A stretch of DNA of 64,000 nt, from contig NZ_CP030059.1 of the NCBI RefSeq assembly GCF_015291745.1, forward strand, positions 1,887,501-1,951,500. The letters are read 5' to 3'. The notes below the pieces were generated by a model. That model was not told where the DNA came from and did no database searches. It saw nothing but the letters and a program-made list of their open reading frames with translations. Shown here in pieces: positions 52,941 to 60,756 of this stretch (positions are counted from its first letter, which is position 1; each line of letters opens with the position of its first letter). This DNA comes from Bradyrhizobium sp. CCBAU 53351 (GTDB lineage: Bacteria; Pseudomonadota; Alphaproteobacteria; Rhizobiales; Xanthobacteraceae). A program made the position numbers and the translations under genes.

Positions 52941-53792
52941 ATGGCTCGTCCGCGCCAAAACCTCGACATCGACCTGATCAGGTCCTTCGTCACCATCGTC
53001 TCGCTCGGCAACTTCACGCGCGCCGCGCAGACGCTGGGCTTGCAGCAGTCGACGATCTCCCTGCAAATCCGCCGGCTCGAGCAAATGGTCGGTGGCAAAT
53101 TGCTCGAACGGTCGCCGCAAGCGGTCGCGTTGACCCCGGAAGGCGAGACGTTCTTCGACGATGCCCGGCGCATGCTCGACTTGAATGACGAAATGGTTGC
53201 GCGCATTCAGGAGCCGGCGATGCGGGGCCTCGTTCGCCTCGGCGCGCCCGAGGATTTCGCGACCCGCCATCTTCCCGATGTGCTTGCCCGGTTCGCCCAC
53301 GCCTATCCCCAGGTCGATCTCGAAGTCACCTGCGATCTGACGATGAACCTGATCGAGCGCTTTCGCAAAGGTGCTTTCGATCTGGCGCTGATCAAACGCG
53401 AGCGCTCGATCGAAATCCCCGGCACCCGCGTGTGGCGTGAGCCGCTGGTCTGGGTCACCGGCGGCGTCGATCTCAGGCAAGGCGTGCTTCCGCTCGCGGT
53501 CTCGCCGAAACCCTGTGTCTACCGGAAGCGCGCAACCGAAGCCCTCGACCGCGCCAGACGATCATGGCGTGTCGCCTACACCTGCGGTTCGCTGGCCGGG
53601 ACACTTGCCGCGGTCCGCGCGCGGCTTGGCGTGACGGTGCTTCCGAAGGATATGGTCCCTCCCGATCTCCACGTGGTGGACGGAAAGCCAATGCCCGATC
53701 TTAAGGACACGGAGATCGCGATCCTTGAACGCGACCGTCTTCCGCTGCCGGCGCAGCGGCTGAAGAGTTTCGTGATCAAGACCTTGAGCTGA
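52941..53792 (+). CDS. LysR-family transcriptional regulator
   Basis: A 283-residue regulator: N-terminal helix-turn-helix (IDLIRSFVTIVSLGNFTRAAQTLGLQQSTISLQIRRLEQMVGGKLLERS) and a substrate-binding-like effector domain (RGLVRLGAPEDFATRHLPDVLARFAHAYPQVDLEV onward). It is divergent from the sbtA-like gene, the typical arrangement for a LysR regulator and its target. The ATG at 52941 (MARPRQNLD) is preferred; ATGs at 52935 and 52905 are alternatives. A second perfect dyad, atcattg-N7-caatgat at 52919-52939, ends two bases before the start codon. The effector is unknown. Confidence 0.9.
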   Translation: MARPRQNLDIDLIRSFVTIVSLGNFTRAAQTLGLQQSTISLQIRRLEQMVGGKLLERSPQAVALTPEGETFFDDARRMLDLNDEMVARIQEPAMRGLVRLGAPEDFATRHLPDVLARFAHAYPQVDLEVTCDLTMNLIERFRKGAFDLALIKRERSIEIPGTRVWREPLVWVTGGVDLRQGVLPLAVSPKPCVYRKRATEALDRARRSWRVAYTCGSLAGTLAAVRARLGVTVLPKDMVPPDLHVVDGKPMPDLKDTEIAILERDRLPLPAQRLKSFVIKTLS

Positions 53793-53982
53793 ATGTCCGG
53801 CCCGGACCGGTGGAACGTCGGTGCGGCGTCTCGTCACTGCCCGTCGATTTTCAAAAGAGCGGTGATCCAGCCGTCGCGAGGCTTCGTTTCAAGGGGGTCG
53901 ATCGCAACGGATCGGACGATGGATGCGCGATAGCGCGTGCACCCATCGCGTCGGCATGGATCAATCACATCTGGAGAATTTG

Positions 53983-54486
53983 ATGACGCCCGCAATTCGT
54001 TCGTTCGTGGCCGGAGCGGCCATGGTCGCTGGCCTGCTTGGTTCGTCTGCGGCACGCGCCGCCGACATCGTGGACACGGCGGTGTCTGCCGGCTCGTTCA
54101 CCACGCTGGTGACGGCCGTGAAAGCGGCCGGCCTCGTCAATACGCTCAAGGGCAAGGGCCCCTACACCGTGTTCGCGCCCAATGATGCAGCCTTCGCCAA
54201 GCTGCCGCCCGGAACGGTCGAGTCGCTGTTGAAGAACAAGGCCAAGCTGGCGGCCATTCTGAAGTATCACGTCATCCCAGGCCGTGTGAAGGCTGCCGAT
54301 GTCGCCGGCAAGTCGCTCAAGGTGGCGACCGTTCAAGGTCAGCCCGTGAACGTCGACGGAAGTCTCGGTGTCCGCGTCAACGATGCGCACGTGATCCAGC
54401 CGGATATCGAAGCGTCCAACGGCGTCATCCACGTCATCGACACCGTTCTGCTGCCGCCGGCCCGCGGAAAGAAAATGCACCATTGA
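53983..54486 (+). CDS. Fasciclin-domain secreted protein
   Basis: A 167-residue exported protein with signal peptide [27 protein letters not shown] followed by one fasciclin (FAS1) domain. Both conserved boxes are there: [19 protein letters not shown] (H1 type) and [23 protein letters not shown] (H2 type), with the central YHVIPG motif. FAS1 proteins mediate adhesion; rhizobial Nex18-type members belong to this group, but a symbiotic role is not shown here. GGAG precedes the start at 53983. It stands alone between the LysR gene and small convergent genes. The 190-base gap upstream contains no other recognised feature. Confidence 0.92.
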   Translation: MTPAIRSFVAGAAMVAGLLGSSAARAADIVDTAVSAGSFTTLVTAVKAAGLVNTLKGKGPYTVFAPNDAAFAKLPPGTVESLLKNKAKLAAILKYHVIPGRVKAADVAGKSLKVATVQGQPVNVDGSLGVRVNDAHVIQPDIEASNGVIHVIDTVLLPPARGKKMHH

Positions 54487-54565
54487 GACGACTGCCTCAT
54501 CCGCCTGGCCGCTGCGGCGGCCAGGCATTTGCGGGACGAGGTCGTCGGCAGTCTGGCGCGGGGCT

Positions 54566-54892
54566 CTACCGCCGCGCTATCACAACGCCCGCGAGGAACG
54601 CGACCATCAGCGCCGGCAGCGGCGCCTCGCGCACCATGCCGCGGACGATGTCCGGCCAGTGCTGCTCGGGGACCAGTCGCGGCGATCGCACCTTTGGTGC
54701 GGATTCGATGCCCCAGTTCGAGGCGAGCTCGGCAACCTCGCTTTCCGCGAGGCGCACGCCGTCGCGCACGCGGAAGATCGCAGCCTCCGATCGCTCGCGC
54801 GGCGCGAGCTGCATCAGCGTCGCGACAGCGGTGCGCAACGTCATCTCGCCAAAGCCTTGCAGCCGTACCTGCTCCTCGGGGTCGGAGGTCAT
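54566..54892 (-). CDS. Hypothetical protein with C-terminal membrane helix (108 residues)
   Basis: The frame reads MTSDPEEQVRLQGFGEMTLRTAVATLMQLAPRERSEAAIFRVRDGVRLAESEVAELASNWGIE, then a charged stretch and a terminal hydrophobic helix (PLPALMVAFLAGVVIARR). This is the layout of a tail-anchored membrane protein. No family was recognised. An in-frame ATG seven codons upstream is the alternative start. It converges with the fasciclin gene and lies 10 bases after a tiny gene on the same strand. The ordered helices and clear tail helix support coding. Confidence 0.62.
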   Translation of the reverse strand: MTSDPEEQVRLQGFGEMTLRTAVATLMQLAPRERSEAAIFRVRDGVRLAESEVAELASNWGIESAPKVRSPRLVPEQHWPDIVRGMVREAPLPALMVAFLAGVVIARR

Positions 54893-54902
54893 GCCAAATC
54901 CC

Positions 54903-55016
54903 TCACAGCGCAAAATGGCGCGCGAGGGCGAAGGCCGCCGTCGCGCAAAGGACCAGCGTGGACACCGCGCCGGCCACGCCGCGTGCGAGATGGGCTCGCG
55001 TCAGGTGCCTGGTCAT
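54903..55016 (-). CDS. Very small membrane protein (37 residues)
   Basis: Starts at the ATG at 55016 behind GGAGCACGATC. The sequence is MTRHLTRAHLARGV followed by one hydrophobic helix (AGAVSTLVLCATAAFALA) and a short RHFAL end. A basic N-terminus plus a single helix is typical of small inner-membrane proteins. It is followed after 10 bases by the 108-residue tail-anchored protein gene on the same strand, so the two may form a unit. No family is known to me. Evidence is the RBS, frame and topology only. Confidence 0.5.
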   Translation of the reverse strand: MTRHLTRAHLARGVAGAVSTLVLCATAAFALARHFAL

Positions 55017-55101
55017 GATCGTGCTCCATGCTCTCATGGAAATGGCGGCACGTGACGTTGGTTCCTTCAGCGCCCCGAATCGACAAGCTCAGCCCTGCTG
55101 A

Positions 55102-55326
55102 TTACTTCCGCAGCAACTCGCTCAAGGCCGCCGTCGCCTCGGCGCAGCGGATGTCGTCGATCTCGCGGGACAGGCTGAGCGCGCTCGCTTTGAGCTCTTC
55201 GAGCTTCCCGCTCGAAGAATGCAGGCTTTCCAGCTGACCCAGGCGCTTATTGAGATCGTCCAGTTTCGATTGGAGATGCCCGATGCTGGCGTCCCCATTC
55301 ACTTTCCAAACGCGTTGTGCACGCAT
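55102..55326 (-). CDS. Small coiled-coil hypothetical protein (74 residues)
   Basis: The product MRAQRVWKVNGDASIGHLQSKLDDLNKRLGQLESLHSSSGKLEELKASALSLSREIDDIRCAEATAALSELLRK has clear heptad-like spacing of Leu and Ile between residues about 17 and 60, so a short coiled coil is likely. AGGGGAACGACG precedes the ATG at 55326. No family was recognised. Two inverted repeats lie upstream in the gap shared with the divergent carbamoylase gene (55344-55361 and 55411-55442), suggesting regulated divergent transcription. Confidence 0.62.
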   Translation of the reverse strand: MRAQRVWKVNGDASIGHLQSKLDDLNKRLGQLESLHSSSGKLEELKASALSLSREIDDIRCAEATAALSELLRK

Positions 55327-55343
55327 CGTCGTTCCCCTGATAG

Positions 55344-55361
55344 TCTCACGGCCTTGTGAGA
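55344..55361. promoter_or_regulatory. Inverted repeat in the divergent gap before the 74-residue gene
   Basis: tctcac (55344-55349), six bases, gtgaga (55356-55361). It lies 18 bases upstream of the small coiled-coil gene start on the minus strand. It could be a protein-binding site or a leader hairpin; nothing decides between them. Confidence 0.35.
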
Positions 55362-55410
55362 GCGGTTCGTGGCCGGATTGGGAGTTTGTTTTGTCCGGCT
55401 TCAGACCGTG

Positions 55411-55442
55411 GGGAACCGTTGCATATCCGCAACGAAGTTCCC
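55411..55442. promoter_or_regulatory. Long inverted repeat in the divergent gap before the carbamoylase gene
   Basis: gggaaccgttgc (55411-55422), atatcc, then gcaacg-aa-gttccc (55429-55442): twelve pairing bases per arm with a two-base bulge. It lies midway between the divergent 74-residue and carbamoylase genes. The arms contain GGAAC on both strands, but no matching -10 element at ECF spacing was found. Confidence 0.4.
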
Positions 55443-55600
55443 GATTCTTTGCCAAGGCGCGCGCGGCTCCGCACGATGATACCCGCAGGCATGAAATTTG
55501 ATTGTGTGCCGTCACGACGACGGGCGAGCCGGCCTGTGCGCGCGGTGCGCCGCTCATTAGGCTCAGGCCCGACGCACTCCGGGACATGAAGGAATCACGC

Positions 55601-56560
55601 GTGACGAGATTTGTGACTGTTGCGGCCGGCCAGCTTGGCCCGATCGCGAGGAGCGAGAGCCGGACCCAAGTCGTGGCACGGCTGATGGCCTTGATGCGCG
55701 AGGCGAAGGCCAGTGGCTGCGACCTCATCGTCTATCCCGAGCTCGCGCTGACGACGTTTTTTCCGCGCTGGTATTTTGAGGATCAGGCCGAAATCGACAG
55801 CTTCTTCGAGCGCGAGATGCCGGGCCCGGAGACGCGAGCCCTGTTCGATCTTGCGCGCGCGAGCGGCATCGGTTTCAGCCTCGGCTATGCCGAACTGGCG
55901 GTCGAGGCCGGAATCGTCAGGCGCTACAACACGTCCATTCTCGTGGACAAGAGCGGCGCGATCACCTTGAAGTATCGCAAGGTTCATCTGCCCGGTCATG
56001 CCGAGCATGAGCCTTGGCGGAAATTTCAGCATCTGGAGAAGCGCTATTTCGAGCCGGGCAGCGGCTTCGGCGTCGCCAATGCGTTCGGCGGTGTGATGGG
56101 CATGGCGATCTGCAATGACCGCCGCTGGAGCGAGACCTATCGGGTGATGGGCCTGCAGGGCGTCGAGATGGTGATGATCGGGTACAACACGCCGGTGCAC
56201 AATCCGCCCGCGCCCGAGCATGACGATCTCTCGCTGTTCCACAACCACCTGGTCATGCAGGCCGGCGCCTATCAGAACGGGACCTTCGTGGTCGGCGTCG
56301 CCAAGGCCGGCGTCGAGGAGGGTGTCGACCACATCGGCGGCAGCTGCATCATCGCGCCCTCGGGCGAGATCATCGCGCGCTGCGCCACCAAGGGCGACGA
56401 GCTCGCGCTCGCCCGCTGCGATCTCGACCTCTGCAATTCCTACAAGCGCACCACCTTCAATTTCGACGTCCACCGTCAGCCGCAGACCTATGGCATGATC
56501 GTGGACCGGAAGGGCGTGATGACGATGGCGGATGGATCGCCCGTGCGGGCAAAGGCATGA
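55601..56560 (+). CDS. N-carbamoyl-D-amino-acid hydrolase (nitrilase superfamily)
   Basis: A 319-residue nitrilase-superfamily amidohydrolase closely resembling D-carbamoylases, which convert N-carbamoyl-D-amino acids to D-amino acids, ammonia and CO2. The catalytic triad is visible: Glu47 in VYPELALTTFFPRW, Lys127 in LKYRKVHLPGH and Cys171 in AICNDRRW, almost exactly at the positions of the Agrobacterium enzyme. The GTG at 55601 (MTRFVTVAAGQLGPIAR) is chosen: AAGGA lies 7 bases upstream and known enzymes start with MTR; an ATG at 55586 is the alternative. No hydantoinase gene is adjacent, so its substrate source is unclear. Confidence 0.87.
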   Translation: MTRFVTVAAGQLGPIARSESRTQVVARLMALMREAKASGCDLIVYPELALTTFFPRWYFEDQAEIDSFFEREMPGPETRALFDLARASGIGFSLGYAELAVEAGIVRRYNTSILVDKSGAITLKYRKVHLPGHAEHEPWRKFQHLEKRYFEPGSGFGVANAFGGVMGMAICNDRRWSETYRVMGLQGVEMVMIGYNTPVHNPPAPEHDDLSLFHNHLVMQAGAYQNGTFVVGVAKAGVEEGVDHIGGSCIIAPSGEIIARCATKGDELALARCDLDLCNSYKRTTFNFDVHRQPQTYGMIVDRKGVMTMADGSPVRAKA

Positions 56561-56642
56561 TCTCCTCGTCGTAGCCCGAATCAGCGCAGCGATACCCGGG
56601 GACAGGCCGTGGCCGTCGCCCGTTTCGCCCGCTGTCACTCCC

Positions 56643-56801
56643 GTGCCCCGGACGCACCGCCGCGCCCCCGGCGATGCGGAGCATCGTCCGGGGTGGTGCG
56701 CTAGAGAGGCGGGGACCATCGCACCGCATTGGACCGTGCCGCTGCTGGATCCGGCCGCTGCGCCGCAACGCCAAACGGCGCTGCAGCTCGTCCGGGACAC
56801 G
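56643..56801. repeat. Palindromic repeat, 'gtgccccggac...gtccgggacac' family
   Basis: Outer arms gtgccccggacgca and cgtccgggacac are imperfect inverted copies; an inner gatgcggagcatcgtccggggtgg adds a second partial stem. It is related to the elements at 6936-7070 and 22550-22727. The rest of the roughly 390-base gap from 56561 to 56951 has no gene that I can support. Confidence 0.55.
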
Positions 56802-56951
56802 CACCCCAACCAGCCTGCAGGCCTCCCCGGGCCGTGCCTTGCGGCTCGTTTACCAATCCCATTCGGCTGCAATTTCCATCTCGCGGTTTGCCTGCGGCTG
56901 TAGTACTTTCGTCTCAAGCGGGCCCGGTCAAAGGGCGGCAGGGGGAGGCTG

Positions 56952-57371
56952 ATGAGGCGTGCGGGACTGTTTGGCGTACCGCGGGTACGGCCATGGTCGT
57001 GGCAGGCATTTCTGCTTGGATGCGTCGTCGTCGCTGTGTCGGCTGTGCTTCAGGGCATCTGCATCGCGCTCGGCGCGAAGCTCTATTTTGCGGTGTTCCT
57101 GCCCGGCTTGTTCGTGCTCGGCCTCGTCGCGGGCACGCCGGCGGCGGGATTTGCCGCACTGTTCACCATTCCGCTGGTGTGGTGGGCGTTCATTCCGCCC
57201 TTCTTCGAGTTCAACGCGCTGAGCAGCGCAAATACCGATTCCATCAACCTGTTCTGCCTGCTCGCGGTGCTGCTGATCGGCCTTGCCGATCTCTGCCGCG
57301 AGACGGTGAGGATCATCAGCCGCGGCGGGCTGAAGTCCCCGGCCGAGAGCGCGGCAACGAATCCGCAATAA
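56952..57371 (+). CDS. Small polytopic membrane protein with DUF4118-like helices
   Basis: A 139-residue protein of four predicted helices: SWQAFLLGCVVVAVSAVLQGI, KLYFAVFLPGLFVLGLVAG, GFAALFTIPLVWWAFIPP and SINLFCLLAVLLIGLADL, with a short soluble tail. The pattern resembles the DUF4118 membrane domain found in KdpD-type sensor kinases, but no kinase or sensor output domain is attached. It may therefore be a free-standing sensor-like membrane module. GGGGGAGGCTG precedes the start. No partner is obvious in the neighbourhood. Confidence 0.68.
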   Translation: MRRAGLFGVPRVRPWSWQAFLLGCVVVAVSAVLQGICIALGAKLYFAVFLPGLFVLGLVAGTPAAGFAALFTIPLVWWAFIPPFFEFNALSSANTDSINLFCLLAVLLIGLADLCRETVRIISRGGLKSPAESAATNPQ

Positions 57372-57533
57372 ATCGCTTTCGAAATCGTCTCCGAAATCGT
57401 CCTGGCAGCACGTCGCGCGTTGCGTGCGCGCAACAGTCCGGCAACCATCCGCGAGCTTGCCGCGCGCCGCTAACTTTTCGAAAAAGATTTGGCCGCAATT
57501 TCTCCCCCGGGAATGACGAGGGAGTTTTCGGAC

Positions 57534-57731
57534 ATGAACGGTCACGCCATCTTGGAGAATGTGCGCCGCTATCGCGGCATCGCATCGCTCTATCGCCAGA
57601 CCGCTGCTTTCCGCCCGGGCCAGAGCTGGTCGCTGCTGGAGCAGGCGAAGGATTGGGAAGAGCGGGCTCTGTCGGAGCTGGAAGCCTATTTCGCTTTGCG
57701 CGCGGACCATTCCGCTCCGCTCGCTGCCTGA
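57534..57731 (+). CDS. Small helical hypothetical protein (65 residues)
   Basis: Product MNGHAILENVRRYRGIASLYRQTAAFRPGQSWSLLEQAKDWEERALSELEAYFALRADHSAPLAA: two amphipathic helices, no signal peptide. GAGGGAG lies about 11 bases upstream of 57534. An in-frame ATG at 57513 with GGGA upstream is an alternative start giving seven extra residues. The motif QAKDWEERALSELEAYF resembles small rhizobial proteins of unknown function that I recall only vaguely. It converges with the methyltransferase gene at a distance of 14 bases. Confidence 0.62.
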   Translation: MNGHAILENVRRYRGIASLYRQTAAFRPGQSWSLLEQAKDWEERALSELEAYFALRADHSAPLAA

Positions 57732-57745
57732 TCGTTAACCATCGC

Positions 57746-58978
57746 TCAGGATACGATCGAAAGATCGGACGCGGGCACCACGAATTGTCCGCCCCACGCG
57801 CGAACCTCCGCCAGCTGCGCGATGATCTCGTCCTTCAGATTCCAGGGCAGGATGAAGACGTAATCGGGCCTAGCTGCGATCAAGGCGGCGGGATCGCGGA
57901 TCGGCAGATACGTTCCCGGCAGCAGCAGGCCCTGCTTGTGCGGATTGCGGTCCACGGTGAACGAAATCAACTTGCGCGTGACGCCGCAATAATTGAGCAG
58001 CGTGTTGCCTTTCGCGGGCGCGCCATAGGCCACCACCGTCTTGCCCGCGCGCTGCGCGCCGACGAGAAAGCCGCGGATCATCTCGCGCTTCGCCGCGACC
58101 TTCGCCTGAAAATCACGATAGGTCGCAGGCTGGTCGAGCCCGGCGTCCCTTTCGCGTTGACGCAACCTCTCGAGCGTGGGCGAAGCGCCCTGAGGCGCGG
58201 CTTCGGCGCAGACATGCAGGCGCAGCGAGCCGCCATGGGTCGGCAATTCGTCCACGTCGAAGACGCGCAAGCCATGCGCGCGAAACACCGTCTCCAGCGT
58301 CGCGAGCGAGAAGTACGAGAGGTGTTCGTGATAGATCGTGTCGAACTGGATCTGTTCGATCAGATGCAACAGATGCGGCAGCTCCAGCGTCGCACGGCCG
58401 GTCTCGGGCAGGAGAATGCGCAGACCCGCGACGAAATCGTTGAGGTCGGGGACATGCGGCAGCACGTTGTTGGCGACGATCAGGTCCGGCTCGTGGCCTT
58501 CGGCGCGAAGCGCTGCGGCGGCACCGCGGCCAAAATAGCAGGTCCGGGTCGGAATCCCCTTGGCGATCGCCGTCGCCGCCGGACCGCTGGCCGGCTCGAT
58601 CCCGAGCGCGCGGATGCCGGCGCGTTGAAAATATTGCAGCAAATATCCGTCATTGCTGGCGATCTCGATCACCTTGGACGCTGCACCGAGCCTCGCGCGG
58701 GCGATCATCTCGTCGGCGTAGCTCTCCGCGTGACGCAGCCAGCTCTCGGAATAGGACGAATAGTAGAGATAGCGGTCGAAGATGTTGGCCGCAGGCTCGA
58801 ATTGCGGAAGCTGGACCAGCCCGCAGGCACCGCACGCGCGGGCATGCAGCGGATAGGTCGGCTCGGCCGCATCCGCCCGCTCCGTCGGGACGAAGGAGTT
58901 CGCCAAAGGCGACAGGCCGAGATCGACGAAGGTCTCGTCGAGCGCCCGCGCGCAGAAGCGGCATCGATGCCTGTCCAT
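57746..58978 (-). CDS. Sugar C-methyltransferase-like SAM methyltransferase
   Basis: A 410-residue methyltransferase of the three-part type used on nucleotide-activated deoxysugars. The N-terminal zinc-binding domain has CRFCARALDETFVDLGLSPLANSFV and ACGACGLVQLPQF (two CxxC pairs). The central SAM domain has VIEIASNDGYLLQYFQRAGIRALGIEPA and YHEHLSYFSLATLETVFRAHGL. The C-terminal domain has VVAYGAPAKGNTLLNYCGV and ends in a conserved WNLKDEIIAQLAEVRAWGGQFVVP. It is divergent from the rmlC-like and epimerase genes, which supports a role in a modified surface sugar. The exact acceptor is unknown. Confidence 0.85.
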   Translation of the reverse strand: MDRHRCRFCARALDETFVDLGLSPLANSFVPTERADAAEPTYPLHARACGACGLVQLPQFEPAANIFDRYLYYSSYSESWLRHAESYADEMIARARLGAASKVIEIASNDGYLLQYFQRAGIRALGIEPASGPAATAIAKGIPTRTCYFGRGAAAALRAEGHEPDLIVANNVLPHVPDLNDFVAGLRILLPETGRATLELPHLLHLIEQIQFDTIYHEHLSYFSLATLETVFRAHGLRVFDVDELPTHGGSLRLHVCAEAAPQGASPTLERLRQRERDAGLDQPATYRDFQAKVAAKREMIRGFLVGAQRAGKTVVAYGAPAKGNTLLNYCGVTRKLISFTVDRNPHKQGLLLPGTYLPIRDPAALIAARPDYVFILPWNLKDEIIAQLAEVRAWGGQFVVPASDLSIVS

Positions 58979-59130
58979 GAACGGGGCGTCCCGTTGTGCC
59001 GTCGTGCGGCGGCTGTTAGTGAATTCTCACACGTCACGGAAATTCCGCCAACGTTGCGCATGATGCAACCGAAAAGGCGTTTCGGTGAACGGATGTTCGC
59101 AACGGCGGTGTCGCGTTGCGGGGGCCCGAG

Positions 59131-59655
59131 ATGAAGTTCACTCCATTGGCGCTGCCGGGCGTGGTTGAAATCGGGATCGAGCCGGAGCCTGATGCGCGCG
59201 GATTCTTCGCCCGACTGTTCGACGCCGAGGCGTTCGCGGCGCATGGATTGCCGACGCATTTCGCGCAACATAGCCTCTCCCGCAACGAACGCGCCGGCAC
59301 CCTGCGAGGGCTGCACCACCAGGCCAGCCGGCCGGAGGCCAAACTGGTGCGCTGCATTGCCGGCCGCGCCTTCGACGTGATCGTCGATTTGCGCCGGTCG
59401 CTGCCGAGCTATGGACAATGGTGCTCGGTCGAGCTCGCCGCCGATCGGCACAACGCCGTGTTCATTCCCGCCGGATGCGCGCACGGCTTCCAGACGCTCG
59501 TGGACGGGACCGAGCTGATGTATTGCATCGACGTGCCCTATGACGCGCAAGGCGCAGCCGGCATTCGCTGGGACGATCCGTCGCTGGCGATCGCATGGCC
59601 GCTGCCTGATCCGATCCTGTCCGCGCGCGACCGCGCGCTGCCGTATCTCGCATGA
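59131..59655 (+). CDS. dTDP-4-dehydrorhamnose 3,5-epimerase-like protein
   Basis: A 174-residue cupin epimerase of the RmlC family. It shows EPDARGFFARLFD, the catalytic histidine region ERAGTLRGLHHQ, VRCIAGRAFDVIVDLRRSLPSYGQW and IPAGCAHGFQTLVDGTELMYCID. Whether it epimerises C3, C5 or both cannot be told. The start at 59131 (MKFTPLALPG) is the natural N-terminus; an ATG five codons earlier is less likely. Its stop overlaps the start of the epimerase/dehydratase gene by four bases (ATGA), implying coupling. No rmlA, rmlB or rmlD is nearby, so it probably acts on a sugar made elsewhere in the genome. Confidence 0.87.
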   Translation: MKFTPLALPGVVEIGIEPEPDARGFFARLFDAEAFAAHGLPTHFAQHSLSRNERAGTLRGLHHQASRPEAKLVRCIAGRAFDVIVDLRRSLPSYGQWCSVELAADRHNAVFIPAGCAHGFQTLVDGTELMYCIDVPYDAQGAAGIRWDDPSLAIAWPLPDPILSARDRALPYLA

Positions 59656-60548
59656 GGCGGGTGCTGGTCACGGGCGCGTCAGGCTTCATCGGCCGCGCAT
59701 TGCTGCCTGTGCTGGCGGCTCGCGGCTTCGAGGTTCATGGCATCGCGCGCACGGCGCAGCCGGCGATGTCAGGCATGACGTGGCGTGCGGCCGATCTCCT
59801 CACCGAAGCCGGCCGCGAGGAGGCACTGGCCGCAGTGCGGCCGACGCACCTCGTTCATCTCGCCTGGGAGGCCCGGCCGGGCCACTACCGCGAGGATCCG
59901 GTCAACCGGCTCTGGGCGGAGGCCAGCATCGACCTGCTCGCGCGCGCCAGGGCCTGCGGCACCGAGCGCATCCTCGGCATCGGAAGCTGCCTCGAATACG
60001 GACCGCAGGGCGGACCTTGCGAGGAGCGCACCAGCCAATGCCGTCCCACGACATTGTACGGACAAGCCAAGCTCGCCGCGGCCGAAGCCTATATCGCGGC
60101 GGGCGCCGCGTGGGGCCGCGTGTTTGTCCCGTTCGGCCCGCACGAGCCCGAAGCGCGCCTCATCCCGTCGCTGATCCGAAGCCTTCACGCGGGACAGCCC
60201 TTCGACTGCTCGCATGGCGGGCAGCTGCGCGACTTCGTCTATGTCGATGACCTCGCACAGTTGATCGCTGCCGTGCTCGACAGCGATCTCACCGGCGCGG
60301 TCAATCTCGCCAGCGGTGACGTGCGCAGCCTGCGCAGCGTAATCGAGCACGTCGCTGAGCTCCTCGATGCGCGCCATCTGGTCAGGTTCGGCGCCGTCAC
60401 CGCCACGGGGGTCGACGCCGAGCCGATCATGGCCGCCGACGTCCGCCGCCTTCGCGAGGTGATCGCAGGCATACCGTCCATCGGGTTCGAAGAGGGGGCC
60501 GCACGCGGCCTTGCGTGGTGGATCGATCGTCGGTCGGGGAGGGCGTGA
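59652..60548 (+). CDS. NAD-dependent epimerase/dehydratase
   Basis: A 298-residue short-chain dehydrogenase of the extended type. The cofactor loop is VLVTGASGFIGRALLPVLAARG. The active-site tyrosine lies in PTTLYGQAKLAAAEAYIA (YxxxK). A serine-type residue is at GIGSCLEYGPQGG. The later QLRDFVYVDDLAQLIAAVLDSDLTGAVNLASGD motif is typical of nucleotide-sugar enzymes. Its role alongside the RmlC-like epimerase and the divergent methyltransferase is probably reduction or epimerisation of a deoxysugar. Start fixed by the ATGA overlap. Confidence 0.88.
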   Translation: MRRVLVTGASGFIGRALLPVLAARGFEVHGIARTAQPAMSGMTWRAADLLTEAGREEALAAVRPTHLVHLAWEARPGHYREDPVNRLWAEASIDLLARARACGTERILGIGSCLEYGPQGGPCEERTSQCRPTTLYGQAKLAAAEAYIAAGAAWGRVFVPFGPHEPEARLIPSLIRSLHAGQPFDCSHGGQLRDFVYVDDLAQLIAAVLDSDLTGAVNLASGDVRSLRSVIEHVAELLDARHLVRFGAVTATGVDAEPIMAADVRRLREVIAGIPSIGFEEGAARGLAWWIDRRSGRA

Positions 60549-60652
60549 GTAGTTACCCCGCTGCACCCGTGGCAATTACGGAGTTGTCTCGCGGCCCACC
60601 TGTGCTAGCAACGGGCCGATCCAAATCACCTTCACGCCGGCCGGGGCAAGCG

Positions 60653-60745
60653 ATGACCACGTTCAACCGCATCTTCACGACGGAGCGCCTGCTCCAGATC
60701 ATCGTGATCCTGGCGGCCACCGTCGCGATGAAGCTGATGAGCTGA
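60653..60745 (+). CDS. Possible tiny membrane protein (30 residues)
   Basis: Short frame MTTFNRIFTTERLLQIIVILAATVAMKLMS with one predicted membrane helix (LLQIIVILAATVAM). A GGGGCAAGCG stretch could be a weak ribosome-binding site. It lies between the epimerase gene and the end of cbbR. Length alone would not separate it from chance, and only the helix and position support it. Confidence 0.4.
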   Translation: MTTFNRIFTTERLLQIIVILAATVAMKLMS

Positions 60746-60756
60746 GCGCCGGCGCA

